In this document: in pieces, positions 8,698 through 18,474 of the stretch
Position numbering within the stretch: position 1 is the stretch's first letter
How the letters are laid out: every line of letters starts with the position of its first letter
Origin: Prevotellaceae bacterium
GTDB lineage: Bacteria > Bacteroidota > Bacteroidia > Bacteroidales > Bacteroidaceae
Direction: 5' to 3'
Length of the DNA stretch: 64,000 nt
Assembly: GCA_031262085.1 (NCBI GenBank)
Contig: JAISIN010000121.1
Span: 1-64,000, forward strand
Notes under the pieces: model-generated
What the model saw: only the letters and a program-made list of their open reading frames with translations
Told to the model about the DNA's origin: nothing
Databases searched by the model: none
Translations under genes and position numbers: made by a program

Positions 8698-10587
8698 TTA
8701 CCAGCCCGGATTTTGATAGAACTCGGGGTACATACTCACGTCAGCTGTTTTTAGAGGTAGCCAATAGTGTTTGCTCGACAGGTTGCGCGTAATAAGAGGT
8801 TCTTCGCGGAAGTTGCGTACTTCTGCCTCTTTGGGGTCGGCATCAGGGTTAAACTCTCCTACACGGTCGAATTCTTGGCTAGTCTTAACGTTATAGGGAT
8901 ACTCTGTAAGCAGTAGCCAGCGGCGCAGGTCAGTAAAGCGGTGACCTTCGAAAGCTAACTCTACGGCGCGTTCGCGACGCACTTCGCCCATAAAAGCTTC
9001 AGTTGAAGTCAGATATTCGTCGGCTACGTGTCCTACACCAGCACGGTCGCGAATTACGTTAATAGCATCGGCAGCAGTTCCTGTGTAAGTACTACTTTTA
9101 CCTATTGCGCCGCCGTAACCTTGTGCAGCAGCTTCGGCATACATCAGATAGACATCTGCCAAACGTAGCCATGATAAGTGTATGTGAGTAGCATAGCTAT
9201 ACCCCCAATTCTGATCCCATGCGTTAGCGGCCAGCGGAACGAATTTGTAATTCAGATAACCGGTACGGCTCGTAGAAGTGGGGTCTGCACGCCAATATGG
9301 GTTACCACTGTATAGGTTGGCATATCTGTACACTTCTTGATCCGGATTTTGAATGGTACCTGATACTACTTTTATTCCATCGTAGACGAAATTGCTGTAG
9401 AAACGCGGATCACGGTCTTTCCAAGGGTGATTCTTATCGAAGCCGGAAGCTCCGTCGGCGAGTGGACGACCGTTTGCCATACCAAAGTAGTTTACATAGT
9501 TAGCTGAAGGAAGCAAGATGATTCCGTCGCCTTGTGCCATAAGTGATATTTGGTAGGAGTTCGCTTGTCTCCAGTGCGAATCAGCGCCATAAGTTTGACT
9601 ACGTACAATAGCTTCGGTTCCGCCCGGCATTAACCAGTTTTGTTGTATTGTATAGAACAGCGTGTGGTAATCTTCGAAGGGAACTAACGAGTATTGAGTT
9701 TGTCCACTTTCTACCATTGTCAGTACCTCACCAAATGTGTCGGCTGCTTTTTTGCACATTTCTGCATCGTAGGTTCTGGGACCATTAATTCCATTTACCA
9801 TCAATGGGCTTCCTGCATAGAGATAGGTCTTTCCTAAATAGGAGAGTGCCCAAATCTTATTCGGACGAAGAGCATTGTTATTGGCAGTACGAAGTCCAAT
9901 TTCCGTTTGATCCCAATCTATCGGGAGTAATTCGGCTGCTGCTTTGAAGTCTGCTGCCATTTTCTCGGCATTCTCGCGATAAGTCTCGCGTGGTTGTTGC
10001 AAATATTGCTCTTCGGGCAACAGTACGTCTGTGATGTAGGGAAGTCCACCCCAATATTTGGTGAGTTGAAAGTAGAACCATGCGCGGCAGTATAGAAGTT
10101 GACCTTTTATAATATCGCGTTCGGCAGGTGTGGCATCAATCATTTTACCCTCTTCCAAGGCAGCCAAACCCATATTGGCGATGCGAATGGCGTACCACGA
10201 TCCACCCCAAACAGCTTTTGACATCTTATCACCGCCTACAGTCCAGTTGCGGTCGATAAAGCATGAAGTTTGAGTTGTACCACCATTGAAGTAGTCGCGG
10301 TAGTTACCACGGTCTACACTGTTACCAAAAAGGTATTCGCCGTTACCGGTGGTTATCACTTCATCTTCGCCCCAGTTAAAGGAGGATACCCAGTAAGCTT
10401 TGGCTATGTCGGGGATGACTTGATACATTCTTTCAACAAACCCTTGGAAGTTGCTAAAGTTTTTATAGGTATCGTCTGGCGCAATATCCGATTCCGGTGC
10501 TTTGTCTAAATAATCCGTGCAGGATGTGAGACCGAGCATAAGGGATGCTATTCCGCAAAGCAGATAGTGTATGAATTTTGTCTTCAT
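8698..10587 (-). CDS. SusD/RagB family outer membrane lipoprotein (first pair)
   Basis: Lipobox LTSCTDYLDKAPESD; VRRERAVELAFEGHRFTDLRRW; C-terminal YPEFYQNPGW. Confidence 0.95.
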   Translation of the reverse strand: MKTKFIHYLLCGIASLMLGLTSCTDYLDKAPESDIAPDDTYKNFSNFQGFVERMYQVIPDIAKAYWVSSFNWGEDEVITTGNGEYLFGNSVDRGNYRDYFNGGTTQTSCFIDRNWTVGGDKMSKAVWGGSWYAIRIANMGLAALEEGKMIDATPAERDIIKGQLLYCRAWFYFQLTKYWGGLPYITDVLLPEEQYLQQPRETYRENAEKMAADFKAAAELLPIDWDQTEIGLRTANNNALRPNKIWALSYLGKTYLYAGSPLMVNGINGPRTYDAEMCKKAADTFGEVLTMVESGQTQYSLVPFEDYHTLFYTIQQNWLMPGGTEAIVRSQTYGADSHWRQANSYQISLMAQGDGIILLPSANYVNYFGMANGRPLADGASGFDKNHPWKDRDPRFYSNFVYDGIKVVSGTIQNPDQEVYRYANLYSGNPYWRADPTSTSRTGYLNYKFVPLAANAWDQNWGYSYATHIHLSWLRLADVYLMYAEAAAQGYGGAIGKSSTYTGTAADAINVIRDRAGVGHVADEYLTSTEAFMGEVRRERAVELAFEGHRFTDLRRWLLLTEYPYNVKTSQEFDRVGEFNPDADPKEAEVRNFREEPLITRNLSSKHYWLPLKTADVSMYPEFYQNPGW

Positions 10588-10600
10588 CGTATTCCTAAGA

Positions 10601-13600
10601 TTATAATGTTATTCTTAATCCTAAATTAAAGCGACGCGCTGTCGGGTAGGAGGAGTTTCCGCCGGTGTTTGATTCGCGGTCGTCGGGCATCTTTGTCCAC
10701 AAGAAGAGGTTGTTGCCGTTGGCAAATACTTTCAGGCTGTTCAGTCCTACTCGTTTGATCCAGCTGGTTGCATCGAACGTATAGGAGATTTCGGCATACT
10801 TCAAGCGCACGTATGAACCGTCGTACAGATAACGGGTGCCAGGAGTGTAAGCACTTACTTGTGTTCCCCAGCGTGGCAAAGGTACGTCGGCATTCATGTT
10901 GTCTTTCGACCAATAAGAACCTTCATCGAAAGCAATGTCACGATATTGAGTTAAACTCTGTGTACCTACGTAGCGGGTTACGTTGTTTACACCGTAGAAC
11001 TGCACAAAGCAACTCCAACCCTTGTAGTCGAATCCGATTTGCGCATTGAAGGTGTTCTGAGGTACACCGGTATATCCGTAAGGAATGTTGTCTAATGAAG
11101 AAATAATACCGTCAGCATCGTAGTCCAAGATGATATAGTTACCAGGCATACGTGTATCATCATTAGAATCATGAGCAGTACTTCCATAAAGTTCGTCCCA
11201 GTTATTATAGTAACCTTTGTCCACATAGGAGTTGGTCTGGTTGATAGCCTTATCTTTCTTCTTTTGATATTCGGGCATCAATTTTGGGTCATCAGCTGCG
11301 ATAACTTTATTGGTAGCATGGGTTAGTGCGGCATTACCCCACAGACGCCAGTCGCGGTTGAGTTGTTTAGTCCAGCGTACTTCGATTTCGTATCCTTGGC
11401 TATTTACTTTGCCTAAGTTGGCAGTAGGAGCCGTAGCACCAAAGTATGACGGAATGGCGCGGTTGGATCCTGTCAGCAGAATGTCTTTGCGGCGTTCGCT
11501 GAAAAAGTCTACCGAACCAGTAATTACGCCGTCGAAAAGTCCAAACTCGGCTGCTATATCCAATTTTTTTGCTGTTTCCCAATGTACATCGGGATTACCT
11601 ATTTGTGATTCATAATAACCGGCATAGGGGCTGGCATTAGAGCTAACACCGGTAATCCCTTGCCAGAAGCCACCTCCAGTTGCCCATATGTCTTGAAAGA
11701 GCCAACGTTGATAAACGTTGTCATCACCAATTTCACCATAAGAACCTCTGAATTTTAGGTAATTAAACCATTTCAGATTAAGCTTTTTGAACCAAGGCTC
11801 TTCACTTACTGTCCATCCGAGTGCGCCCGATTGGAAAAAGGCAAAACGATATTTGGGAGCAAATCGTTCGGAACCGTTGTATGCACCGTTATATTCTAAT
11901 AGATAACGTTTGGCATAATCATACGTACCGCGGAATACCCAGTTCTCCCGATAGAACGGCTCTTGGCTACCCGAGGCGTACTGTTCGCGACTAAAGTTAC
12001 CCATGGCACTTACCGAGTGTGCACCGAAGGTATTAGCCCAGTTAACCTGTGCCGAGTAGTTGAGACGACGATAGGTAGCGCCATTGTTTACCGAACCGGC
12101 GCCGGTCAACCATGCAATGTTATTTTGATAGTCAAATTTGTTGTTGCTATCCAATGTTACATTGCTGTATTCTATACCAGTGTTGGGATCAATCCATTTT
12201 TGGGGATTATCTTCCCAATCGTTAGTATCGTCAATACCGCGACCGGTTTCTTGAAATGCATTGTCGAAAGCGAGGCGTCCCTGTACGGATAGACCTTTAA
12301 GAAGGAAGTCTAAATTCTGTACGAGGGTGAAGTCGGTGTTGAGGCGGTCATTGGTATTATAGCCTATACCGTTCACGCTAATATCTAACATGGAGTTAGC
12401 AGATGCTTGTGTAGGGCTAGGGTAGTAGAAGCCGAAAGTGCCGTCGCTATATTTGGGGCGGAAGGCATCGGGCGCCACGCCGTAGAAGGCTGCCCATACG
12501 GTGTATTCATAAGCATAGTTGTTGACGCCTCTGGTTACAGCATGCGATCCTGATAAATTGACACTGAGTTTGGTGGTCTTGGTCAGGTTAAAGTCGAGAT
12601 TGCTACGCACATTGATACGGTCGTAACCGTAGCCGGGTTTGTATCCTCGATTGTTGGTTACCTTCTTATAGATGTCACCTTCGTGTTGATAATCTGCGCT
12701 GGCAAAGTACTTCACAAAGTCGGTACCACCCGATATGTTCACGTTAGCATTATAAGAGGTGGCTACATCTTTCAGCAATTCGTCTACCCAGTCCACGTTG
12801 GGGTAACGCTCGAACTCTTCAAGGTTGGCAGGGTGACGGTACTTGTCCATGATGGCAAGGGGTTGATAGTCGCCCCAGTAGGAAGGCGTATACCCCAATT
12901 CACTCTCAATTACCTTGTTGCGCAGTCCGAATGTGTCGTAGGCATCTAACAGTGCGGGCAACTTGGAGTAGGTCTTCAGCGTAGTGCTTACATTAATATT
13001 AATGTTGGCTTTCCCTTGCTGACCGCGTTTGGTTGTGATCAGGATGACACCGTTGGCGCCGCGTACACCGAAGACGGCTGTGGCAGAGGCATCTTTCAAC
13101 ACGGAGATGGTGGCTACCGAGTTGATGTCGACGCTGTTCATGGGACGTTCGATGCCGTCGACCAATACCAGCGGGTCGCTGCCGTTCCACGAGCTGACGC
13201 CGCGGATGGTGATCTGCGGGTCTTCTTCGCCCGGTTTACCGGTAGTGGTCATGGTGACTACGCCCGGCAGGTTACCTGTGAGTGCCTGTCCCAAGCTGGA
13301 GACACCACCGGTTCGTTCCAATACTTTGGCAGAGGTCTGGGCTATGGCGCCTACAACGCTCTCCTTCTTCTGCTGACCGAAGCCAACTACAACCACTTCG
13401 TCCAGAAGTTCGGAATCTTCCTGTAGGGTGATTGTCAGGTCTCTGCCGGGAGTCAACTTGACTTCCTGCGTTTTCATACCGATGTAAGAGACTACAATTG
13501 TCGACTGTGCCGGTACGCCACTTAGCGTGAAGTGACCGTCGATGTCGGTAATTGTACCTACTGCATCATTTCCTTTGAGTCGAACAGAGGCTCCGATAAC

Positions 13601-13729
13601 AGATTCCCCTTTGCTGTCGACTACTGTACCCCGTACTGTGGTTTCTTGTGCCATCGCCGATAGGGAGGCGAACAACAAGAACATACAGAGGTACGTCGTT
13701 CGTTTGAATTGCTTAATTACATTTTTCAT
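10601..13729 (-). CDS. SusC/RagA family TonB-linked outer membrane protein (first pair, full length)
   Basis: N-terminal carboxypeptidase-regulatory-like domain (VRGTVVDSKGESVIGASVRLKG), LDEVVVVGFGQQ TonB-box region, plug and barrel, ending RRFNLGLRITL. Confidence 0.96.
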   Translation of the reverse strand: MKNVIKQFKRTTYLCMFLLFASLSAMAQETTVRGTVVDSKGESVIGASVRLKGNDAVGTITDIDGHFTLSGVPAQSTIVVSYIGMKTQEVKLTPGRDLTITLQEDSELLDEVVVVGFGQQKKESVVGAIAQTSAKVLERTGGVSSLGQALTGNLPGVVTMTTTGKPGEEDPQITIRGVSSWNGSDPLVLVDGIERPMNSVDINSVATISVLKDASATAVFGVRGANGVILITTKRGQQGKANININVSTTLKTYSKLPALLDAYDTFGLRNKVIESELGYTPSYWGDYQPLAIMDKYRHPANLEEFERYPNVDWVDELLKDVATSYNANVNISGGTDFVKYFASADYQHEGDIYKKVTNNRGYKPGYGYDRINVRSNLDFNLTKTTKLSVNLSGSHAVTRGVNNYAYEYTVWAAFYGVAPDAFRPKYSDGTFGFYYPSPTQASANSMLDISVNGIGYNTNDRLNTDFTLVQNLDFLLKGLSVQGRLAFDNAFQETGRGIDDTNDWEDNPQKWIDPNTGIEYSNVTLDSNNKFDYQNNIAWLTGAGSVNNGATYRRLNYSAQVNWANTFGAHSVSAMGNFSREQYASGSQEPFYRENWVFRGTYDYAKRYLLEYNGAYNGSERFAPKYRFAFFQSGALGWTVSEEPWFKKLNLKWFNYLKFRGSYGEIGDDNVYQRWLFQDIWATGGGFWQGITGVSSNASPYAGYYESQIGNPDVHWETAKKLDIAAEFGLFDGVITGSVDFFSERRKDILLTGSNRAIPSYFGATAPTANLGKVNSQGYEIEVRWTKQLNRDWRLWGNAALTHATNKVIAADDPKLMPEYQKKKDKAINQTNSYVDKGYYNNWDELYGSTAHDSNDDTRMPGNYIILDYDADGIISSLDNIPYGYTGVPQNTFNAQIGFDYKGWSCFVQFYGVNNVTRYVGTQSLTQYRDIAFDEGSYWSKDNMNADVPLPRWGTQVSAYTPGTRYLYDGSYVRLKYAEISYTFDATSWIKRVGLNSLKVFANGNNLFLWTKMPDDRESNTGGNSSYPTARRFNLGLRITL

Positions 13730-13773
13730 TACCTTAAAATAAGTATTAGTATAATAAAGGTGAAATTCTGCTG

Positions 13774-13781
13774 CAAAAGTA
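13774..13781 (-). promoter_or_regulatory. Putative Bacteroidales -7 element TACTTTTG of the SusC operon
   Basis: On the - strand, TACTTTTG matches TAnnTTTG about 45 bp upstream of the SusC start codon. No clear -33 element was seen. Confidence 0.5.
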
Positions 13782-13834
13782 GAATTAATATGTTAAGGAA
13801 GCTTTCTTTTAAATTGCAAAATGTTGCTTGTGCG

Positions 13835-13878
13835 TATCATGTGTGTAACAAAAACTTTGGTGTATGTAACATAGATGC
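13835..13878 (-). promoter_or_regulatory. Putative HTCS/AraC operator: GCATCTATGTTACATA-N13-GTTACA upstream of SusC
   Basis: GTTACA half-sites 21 bp apart on the - strand. About 34 of 44 positions are identical to the element at 18296-18339 upstream of GH43. Confidence 0.65.
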
Positions 13879-13948
13879 GCTCACAAGGTGTTCTGACGGG
13901 GGTTGGGGTATAATTTAACATTTCTTGTTTGGGGGGAGACAAAAAGGA

Positions 13949-14061
13949 CTTTTTAAGAGTCGATGAAGGGGTTTTTAAGGATCGAAAAGCGAGAACTTTG
14001 GTGGTCGAAGGCAGAAGCTTTGACGGTCGAAGGCAGAAACTTTGACGGTTGGGTGCAAGGT
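13949..14061. repeat. Intergenic tandem repeat, 22-bp period (CTTTGACGGTCGAAGGCAGAAA)
   Basis: Good units at 13996-14017, 14018-14039 and 14040-14061; weaker related units at 13949-13970 and 13971-13995. Confidence 0.8.
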
Positions 14062-14069
14062 TATACTGT

Positions 14070-14094
14070 ACGCGGGGTAATTTTTATCCCGCGT
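14070..14094 (-). terminator. Candidate terminator of HTCS1
   Basis: ACGCGGG / CCCGCGT inverted repeat immediately downstream of the HTCS1 stop codon (14101). Confidence 0.45.
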
Positions 14095-14100
14095 TCAGTA

Positions 14101-17100
14101 TCAATAAAGCGAGGGTACCACTCCGTACATCGCCTTGAATGACGACGTGAAGTGCGACTGGCTGAGGAAGCCGGTCATGACGGCAATCTCTTTGATGGAG
14201 TACTTGCGAGTCTTGAGCAGCATGGCAGCTTGTTTGCAGCGCATGTTGCGTACAAAGTCGCGAGGGGGAGAGCCTGTTAGTTCTTTGAGCTTGCGATAGA
14301 GATGCGTGCGACTGATACCTACCTCGATGGCGATGGTGTCGAGGCTGAACTCCGGGTCGGAGATGTGGCGGTTGATCGATTCCATGATGCGGTTGAGCAG
14401 GTACTCGTCGTTCGACAGGGTGTTGCTGCCGTCGATGTCTATGTTTTCATCGGGGACGGAGTTCTCGTTGAAGCTGTTGCGCATCAGGTCGCGGTTGTGT
14501 ATCAGGTTGAGGACGGCTTTGCGGATGATGTCGATATTGAACGGCTTGGTGAGGTAGAGGTCGGCGCCGGTGTCGATTCCTTCGAGCATATCTTCTTCGC
14601 AGGTGCGGGCGGTAAGCAGGATCACGGGCAGGTAGTTGATGCTGACGTTCTTCTTGATTTTGCGACACAGGGTCAAGCCGTCCATCTCGGGCATCATGAC
14701 GTCGCAGATAACCAAGTCGGGCGATTGGGTGAAGATGGCATTGAACGCCTCTTTGCCGTTGGCGTAGCTGCACACGCGGAAATCCTTGTGCAGCTCGCGG
14801 CAGAGATAGTTGCGTATCTCTTCGTCGTCCTCGACCACCATAATCTTATAGTGGGTGTTGGGTTGTCGGTAGGGGGTGGCGGGTGGGGTATCGTCGGTCA
14901 GGTTGTCGGTCTTTGCCTCCTCGTCGACCGGTTCGGGGATGGTGGTTTGGGGCAGTGTGTCGTCAATCTCCTCTTGGGTGAGATGCTCTTTGCCCAACGG
15001 CAGGCGGATGAGGAAGCAGGTGCCCGGCTTGCCGTCGGGGCATGCCTCGGCGCGGATGATGCCGTGGTGCAGCTCTACCAGCGAGCGGCAGAGGTGCAGT
15101 CCGATACCGGTGCCTACGGATCGGTTGTTGTAGTTGTTGTTGACCTGATAGAAGCGCTCGAAGATGCGCTCACGCTCTCCGTCGGGGATGCCGATGCCGC
15201 TGTCTTCGATGACTATCTCGAAGTAGTTTTGCAGCGGCGGCTTGGCGGCAGGGTCGTTGCCGGTGCGCAGGCGAATGGTGATGGCGCCTTCCTTGGGGGT
15301 GAACTTCAGGGCGTTGGAGAGCACGTTCATAATGACCTTGTCGAAGTTCTTGGGGTCGATCCATGCCTGCACTTGGTCGACTTCGGGCGCAAAGGTGAGG
15401 CTGATGTGACGGGAGGCAGCCTGTTGCCCGAAGATTTCGTAGATATTATCGATAAAGCCCTTGAGTTCCGTTTGGCGGAAGTGGAGGTGCATCTGTCCTT
15501 TGTCGAGCTTGCGCACATCCATCAGCTGGTTGACCAAGTGCAAGATGCGCTCGGCATTGCGGTAGATGGTGCGGTAGTTGTCGGTACGCGCCGGGTCGCG
15601 GTCGGTAGCCATGAGGCGTTGCAGCGGACTGATGATGAGCGACATGGGTGTGCGTATCTCGTGCGATATGTTGATGAAGAATTGTAGCTTGGCTTCGTTG
15701 ATTTGCTCGGCGTGGCGATGTTCGAGCATGCGTTGCCGGGCGCGGATGCGCTGACGCACCAGCATCACCATGCCGTAGAGGGCAAGCAGCAGGAGCAGTA
15801 GGTAGAGGGTCTTGGCAGCAGTAGAGGCATACCATGCCGGTTCGATGACGACTGTAACCTCCTTCGTGTCGGAGTAGGCATTGTAGGTACGCGACCTGAA
15901 GCGGAAGCGGTAGGTTCCGGGCGACAGGTCGCCGAACGATACGCGGTTGATGCCCTGTTGCAGGTCGGTCCACTTGCCGTCGTTCAGGGAGTACATGTAA
16001 TAGATATGGTCTTGCCCGTAGAACTCCATGGCAGAGACCTCAATGTCGAAGGTGTTGTCGTTGTGGGAGAGGTGAAACCGCGGAGCGTCCATCACGGCGG
16101 TGTCGACAATGTCGTATTTTCCCGACTTCATGCCCTTCTTCACCAAGCGGTTGTGCAGGTAAAAGCCGGTGATGCGTATGTTGGGTTTGCGGAAGGGCAT
16201 GCCTATCTCCGACGGATAGAAGTAGGTGACACCGCCGGTGCCGCCGAAGAAGAGCTGCCCGCCGGCGCCGGTATATGACGCCCGCTTGCTGAACTCGTTG
16301 CCTTGCAGTCCGTCGCTGGCGTAGAAGTTCAGGAAGGTGTGTGTGGCAGGTTGGAAGTGGCTGATGCCATATCCGGTGCTGAGCCAGATGCTGCCATGCT
16401 CATCTGCCTGAATGCCGCAGATCAGGTTGTTGGGCAGTCCGTCTTTGCGCGAGTATTCGTTGATGTGCAGGGTCTCCCAGTCGAGCTGCTTCAACCCGTC
16501 GGAGGTGCCTATCCACACGTCGCCGGAGGCATCTTCGTAGAGGCTGTACACCACGCTGCCTGCCAGCAGGCGGCGGGCGTTGAGCGGGCTGATGAAGTTC
16601 ATGGTGTGCAGGTCGAGGCATCCTATGCCGTCGAAGGTGCCGATGATGAGTTTGTCGTCGCGGGTGCGCAGCAGGCAGTTGATGTAGGAGTTGTGCAGTC
16701 GGTTGGTCTCTCCCCAGCCCACGTTCTCGATGGCTTCTACGTCGAAGGTGCCGGTGATGCGGCGGGTGGCAAGGTCGAGGCGGAACAGTCCGCCGCCCAT
16801 GGAGCCTATCCACAGATTGCCGTGCCGGTCTTCGGCAAAGGCATAGACATTGGATGCGGGGTTGCCCGAGGGGGTGCGCAGCGGGATGTATTCGCACCGC
16901 CCGCTCTGCGGGTCGAGGCGAGCCATGCCTTGCAGGTACGAGCCTATCCAGATGTTGTGCCGGCTATCTTCGAAGATGCTCATGATGGTGGCAGGCACGG
17001 CGTGCGGATCGCCCGGATGGGGTGCGAAGTGTCGGCGTTGGCTGCCGTCGGGGGCTATGCCGTACAAGCCGTCGTTGTCGGTAGCCACCCAGAGCATGCC

Positions 17101-18183
17101 GGTGTGGTCTTGGCAGAGCGCCATGACGCAGCCCGAGCCGATGAGGTTGCGGTCGTGCGACTTGTAGCCGATGTATCGGAAGCCGTTGTTCTCGGTAGGT
17201 ACCAGCAGCACGCCTTTCTGAAACAGTCCGTACCACAGGTTGCCGGCGCTGTCTTTCAGGATGGAATGCACCTTTACCTGCGTGGGGTTGAAGGTGGTGA
17301 TGTTGAGTATCTGGTCGGTCAACGCGTGGCGGCGGGTGTTGTACTTCTTCAACCCGCTGCCGTCGGTGCCTATCAGCAGTTCGTAGGGGGCTGCCGTGCA
17401 CAGGCTCTTCACCGGGAGGTTCTCGGAACGGGGAATCTGTACCAAGCGGTCGGCAGCAGGGTCGTAGCGCAGCAACCCGTGGGCAAGGCTGCCCAGATAG
17501 AGTGTGTGGTCGATGTCTTCGCAGATGGAGGAGACGAAGTTGTAGCCACTATACTGCTTGACGGATGAGTTCCGGTCGATGGGGCGGGTGACGTCGATGC
17601 AAAACAACCCGTTGTTCTCGGTACCTATCCAGAGGCGGTGCTGCCGGTCTTCGTACATGCAATTGGTAGAGTAGGCTTCGATGGTGCCTTGCAACTGCCC
17701 GGCGGATAGTCGGTTGCCTTCCGTCTTGCCGAGCATGAAGAGGTTGTGTCCGGAGGTGCCTATCAAGATGTCGCCGTTGGAGCAGACGATGAGGCTGCTG
17801 ACATTGGCTGCCACCTCCCTGCCGTCGACAAAGTAGAGCGGTACGGGCAGGAAGCGGTCGGTGGTGCGGTCGTAGAGTTGTAGCCCGCTCAAGCCCCCCA
17901 CAAAGAGGCGCCCGCGGGGATCTTCGTGGACAACGCGCACGTGGTTGTTGGCAAGCGAGTAGGGGTCGTCGGGGTCGTTGCGGTAAGAGGTGAACTTGGC
18001 GCCGTCGTAACAGTTCAGCCCGTCTTCGGTGGCCATCCAGATTATGCCGTTGCTATCTTGGTAAAGAGCGTTGATCATGCTGCTCGATAGTTCGTTGTCG
18101 GCAGTGAAAAGTTTGCCTTCCTGAGAACGAACGGGCATCGGACCAAGGAGTAGGATCATAAGAAGTAGAGTATGTGTTCTCAT
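14101..18183 (-). CDS. Hybrid two-component system regulator (HTCS1): Reg_prop/Y_Y_Y sensor, HisKA-HATPase, REC, AraC HTH
   Basis: Repeated IWIG.. beta-propeller motifs, FFINISHEIRTPMSL H-box, GTGIGLHLCRSLVELHHG G-box, DLVICDVMMPEMDG REC, C-terminal AraC HTH. The ORF extends to 18246; the start at 18183 is preferred because it gives a signal peptide. Confidence 0.95.
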   Translation of the reverse strand: MRTHTLLLMILLLGPMPVRSQEGKLFTADNELSSSMINALYQDSNGIIWMATEDGLNCYDGAKFTSYRNDPDDPYSLANNHVRVVHEDPRGRLFVGGLSGLQLYDRTTDRFLPVPLYFVDGREVAANVSSLIVCSNGDILIGTSGHNLFMLGKTEGNRLSAGQLQGTIEAYSTNCMYEDRQHRLWIGTENNGLFCIDVTRPIDRNSSVKQYSGYNFVSSICEDIDHTLYLGSLAHGLLRYDPAADRLVQIPRSENLPVKSLCTAAPYELLIGTDGSGLKKYNTRRHALTDQILNITTFNPTQVKVHSILKDSAGNLWYGLFQKGVLLVPTENNGFRYIGYKSHDRNLIGSGCVMALCQDHTGMLWVATDNDGLYGIAPDGSQRRHFAPHPGDPHAVPATIMSIFEDSRHNIWIGSYLQGMARLDPQSGRCEYIPLRTPSGNPASNVYAFAEDRHGNLWIGSMGGGLFRLDLATRRITGTFDVEAIENVGWGETNRLHNSYINCLLRTRDDKLIIGTFDGIGCLDLHTMNFISPLNARRLLAGSVVYSLYEDASGDVWIGTSDGLKQLDWETLHINEYSRKDGLPNNLICGIQADEHGSIWLSTGYGISHFQPATHTFLNFYASDGLQGNEFSKRASYTGAGGQLFFGGTGGVTYFYPSEIGMPFRKPNIRITGFYLHNRLVKKGMKSGKYDIVDTAVMDAPRFHLSHNDNTFDIEVSAMEFYGQDHIYYMYSLNDGKWTDLQQGINRVSFGDLSPGTYRFRFRSRTYNAYSDTKEVTVVIEPAWYASTAAKTLYLLLLLLALYGMVMLVRQRIRARQRMLEHRHAEQINEAKLQFFINISHEIRTPMSLIISPLQRLMATDRDPARTDNYRTIYRNAERILHLVNQLMDVRKLDKGQMHLHFRQTELKGFIDNIYEIFGQQAASRHISLTFAPEVDQVQAWIDPKNFDKVIMNVLSNALKFTPKEGAITIRLRTGNDPAAKPPLQNYFEIVIEDSGIGIPDGERERIFERFYQVNNNYNNRSVGTGIGLHLCRSLVELHHGIIRAEACPDGKPGTCFLIRLPLGKEHLTQEEIDDTLPQTTIPEPVDEEAKTDNLTDDTPPATPYRQPNTHYKIMVVEDDEEIRNYLCRELHKDFRVCSYANGKEAFNAIFTQSPDLVICDVMMPEMDGLTLCRKIKKNVSINYLPVILLTARTCEEDMLEGIDTGADLYLTKPFNIDIIRKAVLNLIHNRDLMRNSFNENSVPDENIDIDGSNTLSNDEYLLNRIMESINRHISDPEFSLDTIAIEVGISRTHLYRKLKELTGSPPRDFVRNMRCKQAAMLLKTRKYSIKEIAVMTGFLSQSHFTSSFKAMYGVVPSLY

Positions 18184-18295
18184 TCTGTTAAGTAGTAATT
18201 CAAAGTTAAAAGTCGGTAGTATGCGAACTGTTATTTTTCGACGCACAAAGGTATGTGAAAAGTAGTGAATATAGATGCTTTTATAACTGTTTTTT

Positions 18296-18339
18296 GCATC
18301 TATGTTACATATACAACAAAAAATGTTACATACGTGATA
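18296..18339 (+). promoter_or_regulatory. Putative HTCS/AraC operator: GCATCTATGTTACATA-N13-GTTACA upstream of GH43
   Basis: GTTACA at 18304-18309 and 18325-18330 (21 bp apart). The first 16 bases are identical to the SusC-upstream element on the opposite strand. Confidence 0.65.
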
Positions 18340-18402
18340 GTTTGTGTTCGGAATATGATGATTTATGACACATAATTGTAAGTCGTCTATCTAAAAGTTG
18401 TG

Positions 18403-18410
18403 TACCTTTG
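18403..18410 (+). promoter_or_regulatory. Putative -7 element TACCTTTG of the GH43 gene
   Basis: Matches TAnnTTTG and lies 73 bp from the end of the second GTTACA half-site. Confidence 0.5.
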
Positions 18411-18474
18411 CCGGATAAATCTCCTATCGTTTAAAATCCGGAATGATTATTCATACTATAAATTTCAAATTCAA

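Noticed and set aside
14302-17568. Long + strand ORFs of 461 and 421 aa opposite HTCS1
   Set aside because: Fully antisense to a well-supported HTCS; composition is low-complexity and Val/Ala-rich with no recognisable domain. Shadow ORFs.
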